From: a virus
IMG/VR virus record: IMGVR_UViG_3300027736_000168
Span: 1-30,121 of that record
Strand: one strand, 5' to 3'
Length of the DNA: 30,121 bases
A model generated the notes under the pieces. It ran no database searches and was not told the origin of the DNA. It saw only the letters and a list, made by a program, of their open reading frames with translations. Of this stretch, positions 22,823 to 28,900 are shown piece after piece. The stretch's first letter is position 1. Each line of letters opens with the position of its first letter. The translations under genes were made by a program, and so were the position numbers.

Positions 22823-23310
22823 AAAAAAATACTTGAACTAATCGCTATGTCAACAGGCGTGAACTTCATTAACTCGTGCATTTCGTCCATTGGTGTATAG
22901 TCAACTATCTCATACTTGTCTTTAAACTTCATTTTAATAGGCCTGTACATTACAGCCATTGCCTTATGGTAGTCTTCCCACTTTAGTAAATTGTTTTCAA
23001 GGTCTACGTATTCGCCAAAACTTATGTCTTCAAGATTAGTTATAAATCCAAATTCTTGTGTTCCTATTTTAAACGTTGGTTGAAATTTTGGCTTTTGTTC
23101 AAACAACTTTGTGAAGTGTGTTATTAATTCGTTTAAACTTGTAAGCTTCATTTTTACAATATCCTTTAGTTCTATTCCGCAGAATATTTGTACCATTTTT
23201 TGCGCTATAAATTCTTCGTCGTTGCTTCCCTGTTGAACCTTTAAAAATTCTTGGTAGCTTTTTAATGGTATTTCGTTTAAAGTTGTTGGTACGTTTATTT
23301 CTAACTTCAT
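22567..23310 (-). CDS. Tail assembly chaperone-like protein (G-type frame)
   Basis: 247 residues. The first 160 contain a beta-rich part (INVPTTLNEIPLKSYQEFL), FGFITNLEDISFGEYVDLEN (87-106) and AMAVMYRPI (117-125), a pattern of tail assembly chaperone proteins in Bacteroidota phages. After SSIFFWNLGSELL (159-171) the 0 frame goes on for about 85 residues with NNGVGTSQFMHSLRETLQDL, while the -1 frame is also open. Chaperones of this type bind the tape measure during tail assembly. Its location right after terminase and far from the tail tube gene is unusual. Confidence 0.65.
   Translation of the reverse strand: MKLEINVPTTLNEIPLKSYQEFLKVQQGSNDEEFIAQKMVQIFCGIELKDIVKMKLTSLNELITHFTKLFEQKPKFQPTFKIGTQEFGFITNLEDISFGEYVDLENNLLKWEDYHKAMAVMYRPIKMKFKDKYEIVDYTPMDEMHELMKFTPVDIAISSSIFFWNLGSELLTATLTYLERQIKTNKKTQTSLANKLNLENNGVGTSQFMHSLRETLQDLTQSPAIDLLNVLPILPSKNKSKKLNNAN
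22821..22830 (-). promoter_or_regulatory. Putative -1 ribosomal frameshift site (T9)
   Basis: In the chaperone gene the 0 frame reads ATT TTT TTT TGG, giving the heptamer T TTT TTT in the correct X XXY YYZ phase. A slip of one base back moves the ribosome to TTG GAA TTT AGG, exactly the frame of the overlapping 90-codon reading frame. The T9 run could also cause transcriptional slippage. Confidence 0.65.
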
Positions 23311-23320
23311 ATATCTATAA

Positions 23321-23485
23321 TTAATTATTTGCTGTTTTGTTGTGTTCGTTATTTTGTATGTAATCGTATGCTTGTTTTAACATATTAATATCTCGGATGT
23401 CACGTAAATAAATACGAACCTTTACACCTTTTTTTTGGTATATGTAAATTTGTACCGCTTGCATCATTATTTCTAAATCATTCAT
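23321..23485 (-). CDS. 54-residue protein after the large terminase
   Basis: ATG at 23485 overlaps the terminase stop (ATGA). The frame fills the gap before the chaperone gene. The product starts MNDLEIMMQAVQIYIYQKKG and has a short basic region (VKVRIYLRDIRD). The end is Asn-rich. It is probably a real gene; function unknown. Confidence 0.75.
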   Translation of the reverse strand: MNDLEIMMQAVQIYIYQKKGVKVRIYLRDIRDINMLKQAYDYIQNNEHNKTANN

Positions 23486-24642
23486 CGTATAAAATATTGT
23501 CCGTGTGTATTGTTTAATCCTAACGTTTCCATTTCGTGGTATCTAACAGCGTCTATTGCGTGGTCGTTTTTGCCCTGCGGTTTGTTTAATGTTTTTCCAG
23601 ACTTGTCAGCATCCCAACAATAAGCCCTTAATTCTTTAATTAGGTTTGTGCTTTGTGAAGTAACTAAATAATTTTGTGACTGCATTATTTGAATACCGTA
23701 GTTTACACTATCTGCGCCCTTTGTTACTCCTTTAATTTGTTGTCCTGTTCTTCGTATTTCTTCAATGCTTTTTGGTTCGCTACTATCCGCATATGCTATA
23801 ACGTGTTTTTGTAGTTTCTTTGCTATATCGTTATTCAATAAACTTGTTTGGTAACATATTTCGTTAAGTATTCTTTGCCCGTTGTAATTGTAAACTTCAA
23901 CTATGCTTGTCGGGTCGTTTGAATACCCGAAGTCTAAACCGTAACCAAGTAACCGTGCTTCAGGCGGTATCGTGTCAATTAGTTTATAGTTTGAAAATAT
24001 AACTCCTTCTAACATTCCAACAAGTCCTTCGCCATATACCCGCCACCAATTAGCCCAATAACTGCTTGTCGTGGCTTTTAAGCGGTTCTTTTCTATTTCT
24101 GTTACTATTCGTTCATCTAACGCTTCGTTGTCCTTGTACGTTAAAATTAAAAAGTCTGTGTCGGGTTCGTCTTTTAGTTCCGTGTGTACCCAAAATTCAT
24201 TCGCTGGGTTAAAGTCAAGGTATATTCGTTTTTTTGTACGTATTGCAAGTTCGTTGTATGCTTCAAATGTTACGTTGTTACATTCGTTTATGTAAAGAAT
24301 ATCACGTCTTGCACCCCTTAATTTTGAACTATCGTCTGCACTAAAAAATTCAATGTAAGAACCGTTTGAAAATTCGTAACGTAATAAAGATTTGTTAAAC
24401 TTGTCTTCAAAGAACCTGTTACTCCAACGCATTATTTTAACAAAGTCTTTTAGTGCGCCCCTTCGTAAGTGTGGAATACTTTCAGCTACAATACTTATTT
24501 CCGTGTTTTTGTGCTTTGTCGCAATATCTATTAACAACGGAATAACACCAAAAGTTTTACCCGCTGAAGTACCGCCTTGAATTATTTTTATTCGCTTGTC
24601 TAACTTTGCAATTTTACTAATTGCAGTCGTCCGTATTAACAT
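23482..24642 (-). CDS. terL: Terminase large subunit (PBSX type)
   Basis: 386 residues with a complete packaging motor. Walker A is GGTSAGKT (23-30), Walker B ILYINE (115-120) with catalytic Glu120. The RNase H-like nuclease carries GLDFGY (Asp237), AYADSS (Asp286) and KNDHAIDAVRY (Asp360/Asp364). It pumps DNA into the prohead and cuts concatemers. The start overlaps the small terminase gene by 26 bases. PBSX-type enzymes are usually linked with headful or cos packaging; a circular contig fits headful packaging but cannot prove it. Confidence 0.93.
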   Translation of the reverse strand: MLIRTTAISKIAKLDKRIKIIQGGTSAGKTFGVIPLLIDIATKHKNTEISIVAESIPHLRRGALKDFVKIMRWSNRFFEDKFNKSLLRYEFSNGSYIEFFSADDSSKLRGARRDILYINECNNVTFEAYNELAIRTKKRIYLDFNPANEFWVHTELKDEPDTDFLILTYKDNEALDERIVTEIEKNRLKATTSSYWANWWRVYGEGLVGMLEGVIFSNYKLIDTIPPEARLLGYGLDFGYSNDPTSIVEVYNYNGQRILNEICYQTSLLNNDIAKKLQKHVIAYADSSEPKSIEEIRRTGQQIKGVTKGADSVNYGIQIMQSQNYLVTSQSTNLIKELRAYCWDADKSGKTLNKPQGKNDHAIDAVRYHEMETLGLNNTHGQYFIR

Positions 24643-24952
24643 CAGGAAATAAAGGTTGTTCTATATTTGTTTGTTCTATTTGTTGAACAGGCGCACCGTA
24701 GCCACTATCCATTAGTGCTTTGTATGCTGAAACGTCACCGTCACGCATTTTTTTAACCATTGCTAAAGTTCCTAAGTCTTCTTGACTTAAAGTTTCTTCA
24801 ACGCCTGTTATTGGGTTCTTTGCCTTTTGTGTAGTTTCTAGCCAAAGGCGTGCTATTGTGCTTCGGTTTCTACTTCCTTTTGGACGTCCAGCAGGGTTTC
24901 CGCTTTCGCCTTTATTAAATTCGTGTTTTGTTATGTTTTCTTTGTTTGGCAT
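24617..24952 (-). CDS. Terminase small subunit-like protein (DUF5681-type)
   Basis: 111 residues. The N-terminus has KGESGNPAGRPKGSRNRSTI (14-33), the GNPxGRPKG AT-hook-like signature of the DUF5681 family that occurs before large terminases. A helical part follows (ARLWLETTQKAK, then LAMVKKMRDGDVSAYKALMD), with an acidic end. It would bind phage DNA and recruit the large subunit. Confidence 0.78.
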   Translation of the reverse strand: MPNKENITKHEFNKGESGNPAGRPKGSRNRSTIARLWLETTQKAKNPITGVEETLSQEDLGTLAMVKKMRDGDVSAYKALMDSGYGAPVQQIEQTNIEQPLFPDVNTDDCN

Positions 24953-24976
24953 ATCGCTGTAATTTCGCTGTTTATT

Positions 24977-25735
24977 TTAAACTCCTTTGATAGGTACATT
25001 AACTTTTTTTGCGTTTAATAAATCAGTCATTTTTTGTGGTGGTATTTTATACTGAATTATTTTTTTTCCCCACTTTAACATAATTTGTTTACAATATTGT
25101 ATTTCTTTTTCTTTACTTCTATAACTAACTATTCCGCCTTTATTGTCTCCGTGTTCACATAAATAATGGAACTTATTTAACCTTAATACTTTTTTATATT
25201 TTTGAAGTTGTTGTAACGCCATATCGTAATCGTCTTTTGTGCCTACTCTACTATCAAATTTTAATTCGTGCTTTAAATGCGCTTGAAAAGGACCTAAAAT
25301 AATATTTGTTAAATTAAATGGCAAAAATTCTTTAAATATTCTATTGTCTTCATTTTGTCCTAATCCCCACATTTTACAATTAAAATCTTCGCATAACTTA
25401 AAATTATGTTTAAAAAAATTAATTAATTCGTGTTTGTCTAATTCTTTATTTTTATGTTCTCCGTCATTTTCGCCTTTTCTATTTTCATAATAATTTATGC
25501 TTTTAACATCATCATCAATCATTATTAAAGGAAATTCTATATTGTTTAAAATCCAATTGCGTTTTTTTACTATGTCTCCGTCTTCGCTATCAGGCAAAGT
25601 AATAACTCTGTCTTTTCCAACTGCTTCAATATATTCTTTTTCTTGACTTTTAGGAACACAATATTTAGCCATAAAAAAATAATCTTTACCTTTTAAATCG
25701 TGGCTTCTTTTGTAACTTGGTATTATTATATTCAT
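24977..25735 (-). CDS. TET-associated-type glycosyltransferase
   Basis: 252 residues. NIIIPSYKRSHDLKGKDYF (2-20) and AKYCVPKSQEKEY (23-35) begin a nucleotide-sugar binding fold; IDDDV (73-77) is the DxD metal site, with TKDDYDM (166-172) and an HxDNKGG-like segment later. This fits the glycosyltransferases first noted next to TET/JBP genes in phages (TAGT), which are thought to glycosylate modified bases in DNA. It overlaps the ParB-like gene by 4 bases and directly precedes terminase, an arrangement typical of this group. No TET oxygenase gene is seen here, so the acceptor is open; a protein or surface acceptor is an alternative. Confidence 0.72.
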   Translation of the reverse strand: MNIIIPSYKRSHDLKGKDYFFMAKYCVPKSQEKEYIEAVGKDRVITLPDSEDGDIVKKRNWILNNIEFPLIMIDDDVKSINYYENRKGENDGEHKNKELDKHELINFFKHNFKLCEDFNCKMWGLGQNEDNRIFKEFLPFNLTNIILGPFQAHLKHELKFDSRVGTKDDYDMALQQLQKYKKVLRLNKFHYLCEHGDNKGGIVSYRSKEKEIQYCKQIMLKWGKKIIQYKIPPQKMTDLLNAKKVNVPIKGV

Positions 25736-26325
25736 ATAAAATTTTTCCCGTTTATTACTCTACCAATTCCAATTTTTTGAGTTCCTTCTGCGCTTGTTTT
25801 ACTTTTTACTTGTTTTAAACCATAAATTTCTTGTGCTACTTCCCAATCCATTGCATTGTCAAAATATAAAACAATATAATTATGCTCTAAAAATAATTCT
25901 TCGCTAAATTCTATTTCTCCAATATCAGGTATGTCTTTTGTTTCTTTTATTTCTTCAATGTCTAATGGTAAACTTAATCCCCAATCCGTTAATTTATCCG
26001 TGTCCCATTCATTCGCTAAAATATCCCAATCCCATTCTCCAAAACCTACGTTGTCTTTAACTATAAATTCGTCTTTTTGTAGTTCGGTTAAATCTTTTGC
26101 CTGTACAATATAAACTTCTTTTAACCCTGCTTCAATACAAGCTTTGTGTCGCATATTTCCACCTAAAATAATATTGTTTTCATCTACTACAATTGGACGT
26201 AGTTCTAACATTTGCGGAAACTCCTTTATTGAATTGACTAACTTTTTAAACTTGTCGTCTTTAATTAAACGTGGGTTCTTTGGGTTCGTCTTTATGCTGT
26301 TAATCTTTACTTTGTCTACTTTCAT
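25732..26325 (-). CDS. ParB-like nuclease domain protein
   Basis: 197 residues. The first 90 match the ParB/sulfiredoxin-like domain: an N-terminal strand KVKINSIKTNPKNPRLIKDD, then RPIVVDENNIILGGNMRHKA (43-62) with the GGxxRxxA box, and VYIVQAKDLTE. The rest (100-197) is unassigned, ending GIGRVINGKNF. ParB-like proteins beside phage terminases are thought to act as nucleases or NTP-dependent DNA clamps linked to base modification or packaging. It is coupled to the glycosyltransferase gene. Confidence 0.85.
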   Translation of the reverse strand: MKVDKVKINSIKTNPKNPRLIKDDKFKKLVNSIKEFPQMLELRPIVVDENNIILGGNMRHKACIEAGLKEVYIVQAKDLTELQKDEFIVKDNVGFGEWDWDILANEWDTDKLTDWGLSLPLDIEEIKETKDIPDIGEIEFSEELFLEHNYIVLYFDNAMDWEVAQEIYGLKQVKSKTSAEGTQKIGIGRVINGKNFI

Positions 26326-26750
26326 ATTAATTGACCTATGTTGCCTAATTCGTTTACTACATCTTTATTATTGTCGTAGTGTTTTGATATTTCAAGTTCT
26401 TTAATCTTTTCTATTTTTGCTTTGTTGCTTCCTGTTGCGTAAACTCTATTTGAAGGAATATTAAGTTCGTTTGCTCTTGGTAACATTTCATCTTTGTTAT
26501 CTCTTGCTGAAATAATATAAATCGTGTTTCCATCGCTTAACTTCTTTGCTAAATCAAAACCTTTTTTTGTTGATAGTGTTCCGTCATAGTCAAAACTTAT
26601 TTTCTCCTTTGCTAATTTTGTATTATAAGCATCTTGACATATTGCAGAACGTTGATTAATATCGTACTCGTTTATCATAACGTGGTCTAACATACATCGT
26701 TTAACAAAGTCGCTTTTTGTTTCGTCTTTACTTGGTTTCGGTATTGGCAT
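26322..26750 (-). CDS. HAD-family phosphatase fused to a phage head-associated N-terminal segment
   Basis: 142 residues in two parts. Residues 1-46 (MPIPKPSKDETKSDFVKRCM, later INQRSAICQDAYN) resemble a short segment found at the start of various phage head proteins. Residues 50-142 are a small HAD hydrolase: ISFDYDGTLS (51-60) with both Asp residues of motif I, ISAR (about 80-83), and a Lys-rich helix followed by HYDNNKDVV in place of motif III. It might remove phosphates from nucleotides or sugars. The joining of these two parts is unusual. Confidence 0.7.
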   Translation of the reverse strand: MPIPKPSKDETKSDFVKRCMLDHVMINEYDINQRSAICQDAYNTKLAKEKISFDYDGTLSTKKGFDLAKKLSDGNTIYIISARDNKDEMLPRANELNIPSNRVYATGSNKAKIEKIKELEISKHYDNNKDVVNELGNIGQLI

Positions 26751-27114
26751 TTTCTTCTGTTTGTTCTGGACTGTACTCGTTGTAAATTACCCTTAACTTA
26801 CTTACTAAATCTCTTAAACAACTTGAACAGGTGCTGAAGGTTAATTTTTGGTTTAATACTCTGTTGTTAATTGCAATTAGACTTGTTTGTTCATCGCTTG
26901 TTAAGGTGTTTGTGTTTTGCTTAAAATAAGCGTCTAACGTGTTAAACTCGTCTTCTGTTAAACACAACGGTTTTGCATACGGAAATAGTTTATTCAACTT
27001 TTCTTTACGTTCATCGCATCCGCAGTCTTCACCTGCAACAAATTTTACAAGTTTATCAATTCCTGTTGCTTCTGTAATTTTTGCGATTGTATCGCCTAAT
27101 CCTTTACTTTTCAT
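26728..27114 (-). CDS. Conserved Cys-containing protein following the sigma factor
   Basis: 128 residues. GLGDTIAKITEATGIDKLVK (5-24) is followed by GEDCGCDERKEKLNKLFPYA (28-47) and a late pair CSSC (about 96-99), which together could bind a metal. I recall this N-terminal sequence in other flavobacterial phage proteins, always uncharacterised. It overlaps the sigma-like gene by 4 bases. It could be a sigma partner, but that is inference from position only. Confidence 0.7.
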   Translation of the reverse strand: MKSKGLGDTIAKITEATGIDKLVKFVAGEDCGCDERKEKLNKLFPYAKPLCLTEDEFNTLDAYFKQNTNTLTSDEQTSLIAINNRVLNQKLTFSTCSSCLRDLVSKLRVIYNEYSPEQTEENANTETK

Positions 27115-27650
27115 TTTTTCTTTTTTATTAGTTCATAATCTTGGTTTATAAAATCTTGGTAGTCTTCTCCTAGGTTATTTTTAATTCGTTTTTTGCAAGT
27201 TTTAACCGTGTTAAATATACTTGTTACACTTATGTTTGTTTCTGCACTTATTTGTCTTAAACTTTTATTCGTGTTTTTGTATAACTCAAATAATTGTTTG
27301 TCGTACCAATGCCAACTATCGCACTCTAAATCTACGTTATTCAGCAAGTCGTTGTAAGCTTCGTTTTCTTCTGTGTTGTTTTCTTCTGCTAAATTATAAA
27401 CGTCGTCTAAAGGTATAAATTTAATTTTGTTGTTTTTGTTCACGTGCTGAAGGAAAGTATTTTTTAAAGCCAACCACATATAACCTTTACTTATGTTTCC
27501 GTCTTTGAATAGTTTTTCTTCGCTACTCCACTTCATTAACATAATATAAGTTTCCTGTACTATGTCTTCAGCAAAAAAGTATTCGCCAAAAGTGTTAACC
27601 ATTTTAACCCATTCGTTGTGATGTTTTGCAACTTTAGTTAACCATTCCAA
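27111..27650 (-). CDS. Phage sigma-70-like transcription factor
   Basis: 179 residues with the two parts of a minimal sigma factor. Region 2-like: FFAEDIVQETYIMLMKW (25-41) and KGYMWLALKNTFLQHV (56-71). Region 4-like helix-turn-helix: KQLFELYKNTNKSLRQISAE (118-137) followed by NISVTSIFNTVKTCKKRI (139-156). The linker is acidic. It is the first gene of the late operon and comes 22 bases after a promoter-like box, so it may direct host RNA polymerase to late promoters. A helical DNA-binding protein of the terminase type is less likely. Confidence 0.78.
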   Translation of the reverse strand: MEWLTKVAKHHNEWVKMVNTFGEYFFAEDIVQETYIMLMKWSSEEKLFKDGNISKGYMWLALKNTFLQHVNKNNKIKFIPLDDVYNLAEENNTEENEAYNDLLNNVDLECDSWHWYDKQLFELYKNTNKSLRQISAETNISVTSIFNTVKTCKKRIKNNLGEDYQDFINQDYELIKKKK

Positions 27651-27672
27651 TTTATATTGTTTAGATATTAAG

Positions 27673-27706
27673 CAAATGTATGATTAATTTTTCAACAATA
27701 AACAAA
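27673..27706 (-). promoter_or_regulatory. Promoter P3 ahead of the sigma factor gene
   Basis: TACATTTG (27680-27673) matches TAnnTTTG, with TTTG 22 bases upstream (27706-27703). It lies between the terminator of the recombination operon and the sigma gene start at 27650. The spacer is longer than the 19 of P1 and P2, so it may be weaker or need a helper. Confidence 0.6.
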
Positions 27707-27736
27707 CGTATTTATTAACAATTAGTTGTGTATAAC

Positions 27737-27765
27737 GAAAAAAGCGCAAACAATTAAGTCTGCGC
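27737..27765 (-). terminator. Terminator of the recombination operon
   Basis: On the minus strand GCGCA, a 12-base loop, TGCGC and TTTTTT make a strong intrinsic terminator, 23 bases past the stop codon of the 63-residue gene. Confidence 0.88.
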
Positions 27766-27787
27766 CTACGTTTTTAACTTGAAAATT

Positions 27788-27979
27788 TTATCTATTTACA
27801 AAGTAATCTATTTTTTTAAGCGTTGAAAGTGAAACGTCTTTGCCTTCCAAGAAATTTGTAAGCTGGAAAAAGTGGAATTTTTTTCCTTTGTCCTGTATTT
27901 CTTTTACTATGCTGTTTCGTTTTTTAAAAGCTAAAATCTTTTTTAATTCAGTTCGTAACTGTTCGTCTTGTATGTACAT
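27788..27979 (-). CDS. Small possible HTH regulator
   Basis: 63 residues, basic, mostly helical. FFQLTNFLEGKDVSLSTLKKIDYFV (37-61; seen as two helices around a GKDVS turn) recalls the helix-turn-helix of small phage Cro-like regulators. It ends the P1 operon, directly before the terminator. A regulator of the early-to-late change is possible but unproven. Confidence 0.5.
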   Translation of the reverse strand: MYIQDEQLRTELKKILAFKKRNSIVKEIQDKGKKFHFFQLTNFLEGKDVSLSTLKKIDYFVNR

Positions 27980-27980
27980 A

Positions 27981-28235
27981 TCAAAACGGTAAATCGTCGT
28001 TTACATCCAATGTTTGAATTTGTGGCTCATTATTTTTTATTTGTGGCTCATTTTTTACAAATGGTTCACTAAAACTTGCACTAAAAAATTTAACTCCCTT
28101 TGCTGAAGTTTTCATCCATAACGCTATTTCCATATCCTTACCGTTTACGTTTACTTTTCCTTTGTAGTCAGGATGGTTTTCCGCTTTTTTGTTTTCGTTC
28201 TTGAAAATTGCACCTGTGTTGTTTCTTGTTTCCAT
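27981..28235 (-). CDS. SSB-like protein (DUF736-type) with acidic DDLPF tail
   Basis: 84 residues. NNTGAIFKNENKKAENHPDY (5-24) with KGKVNVNGKDMEIALWMKTS (25-44) and a later FFSAS match the small OB-like DUF736 pattern. The linker contains two NEPQI repeats, and the protein ends DVNDDLPF, very like the acidic C-terminal tip of bacterial single-strand binding proteins (DDDIPF), which recruits replication and repair enzymes. Together with ERF and the exonuclease it would coat ssDNA during recombination. Confidence 0.72.
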   Translation of the reverse strand: METRNNTGAIFKNENKKAENHPDYKGKVNVNGKDMEIALWMKTSAKGVKFFSASFSEPFVKNEPQIKNNEPQIQTLDVNDDLPF

Positions 28236-28237
28236 TT

Positions 28238-28402
28238 TTATTTGTTTTTTTCTGTTATAAATTCTAATGTTTTACTATCAATGTATTCTTGTACTTCTAA
28301 CCATTGTTCAACGGTTACTGAATTTGGCAAGGTTGTTTCCCAATATAAACGCCAAAAAGACGTAGTATCTTGACCGCTTACAATTTGTTCTTGTATTTTC
28401 AT
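28238..28402 (-). CDS. 54-residue hypothetical protein
   Basis: ATG at 28402 opens a frame that fills the gap between the MazG-like and SSB-like genes and ends 2 bases before the latter starts. The product has an aromatic segment (TTSFWRLYWETTLP) and an acidic helix (VEQWLEVQEYIDSKTLEF). Tight spacing supports it. Function unknown. Confidence 0.72.
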   Translation of the reverse strand: MKIQEQIVSGQDTTSFWRLYWETTLPNSVTVEQWLEVQEYIDSKTLEFITEKNK

Positions 28403-28407
28403 ATTAT

Positions 28408-28614
28408 TTATTTAGATTGTTTGTATTCGTGTTTTAGTCGCTCCAAGTAAAGAACAAAGTCCATTGCTTCTTCTTGTGCGTGTGTAAGCCATTCTAACGT
28501 GCTTAAATCGGTTCGTTCTAACGTTGTCTTGTATTTCTTTATTCCAGCTTCTGAACGTTCTTTGAATTTAGCCATTACGCTTAAAACGTTTTTGTCTTGT
28601 ATTTGTATGTTCAT
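28408..28614 (-). CDS. MazG-like / nucleotide pyrophosphohydrolase-type small protein
   Basis: 68 residues from an ATG at 28614 (a TTG at 28623 is also possible). KFKERSEAGIKKYKTTLERT and WLTHAQEEAMDFVLYLERLK contain an EExxD-type helix like half of the MazG metal site, in the form seen in short phage MazG-like proteins. It may hydrolyse nucleotides or, as a shortened copy, be regulatory. The first part of the fold (a second acidic pair) is not clear. Confidence 0.55.
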   Translation of the reverse strand: MNIQIQDKNVLSVMAKFKERSEAGIKKYKTTLERTDLSTLEWLTHAQEEAMDFVLYLERLKHEYKQSK

Positions 28615-28703
28615 ATCAACCAATTAAATAAATTGTAAATACCAACGGCAGCAAAACCATAAATTGCTATCCAAATAATAATTGCTATTGTTTTTTCTTT
28701 CAT
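28611..28703 (-). CDS. Tiny single-pass membrane protein, 30 residues
   Basis: ATG at 28703 overlaps the stop of the upstream gene and its TGA overlaps the next ATG, so it is tiled exactly between two genes (both ATGA). MKEKT is followed by one hydrophobic span (IAIIIWIAIYGFAAVGIYNL). The double coupling argues for a real gene. An early-expressed membrane peptide might alter the host membrane, but this is speculation. Confidence 0.65.
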   Translation of the reverse strand: MKEKTIAIIIWIAIYGFAAVGIYNLFNWLI

Positions 28704-28900
28704 ATTTTTATATTATTGTCGTTAATAAATTGCTGTAATTTTTCTCTTGCTTCAAACATTGGTTCGTTACCGTTGTATTTGTATTCGCTTCTTAACCAAT
28801 GGTCAAACTCAACTAATGTTATATAATAATTTACTCCATTGTTTGCAAAGTTGTATTCGTCTTTTTCTTCCGGCAGGTTGAATTCAAGTATTGCTTTCAT
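28700..28900 (-). CDS. Conserved small phage protein
   Basis: 66 residues. MKAILEFNLPEEKDEYNFA and VEFDHWLRSEYKYNG resemble a small protein found next to recombination or nuclease genes in many phages, whose role is unknown. It overlaps the exonuclease gene by 4 bases. Confidence 0.72.
   Translation of the reverse strand: MKAILEFNLPEEKDEYNFANNGVNYYITLVEFDHWLRSEYKYNGNEPMFEAREKLQQFINDNNIKI

Noticed and set aside
27702-27710. TACGTTTG upstream of the sigma gene as a second -7 box
   Set aside because: It matches TAnnTTTG, but no TTG lies 17-23 bases upstream; it serves better as the -33 TTTG of the next box.
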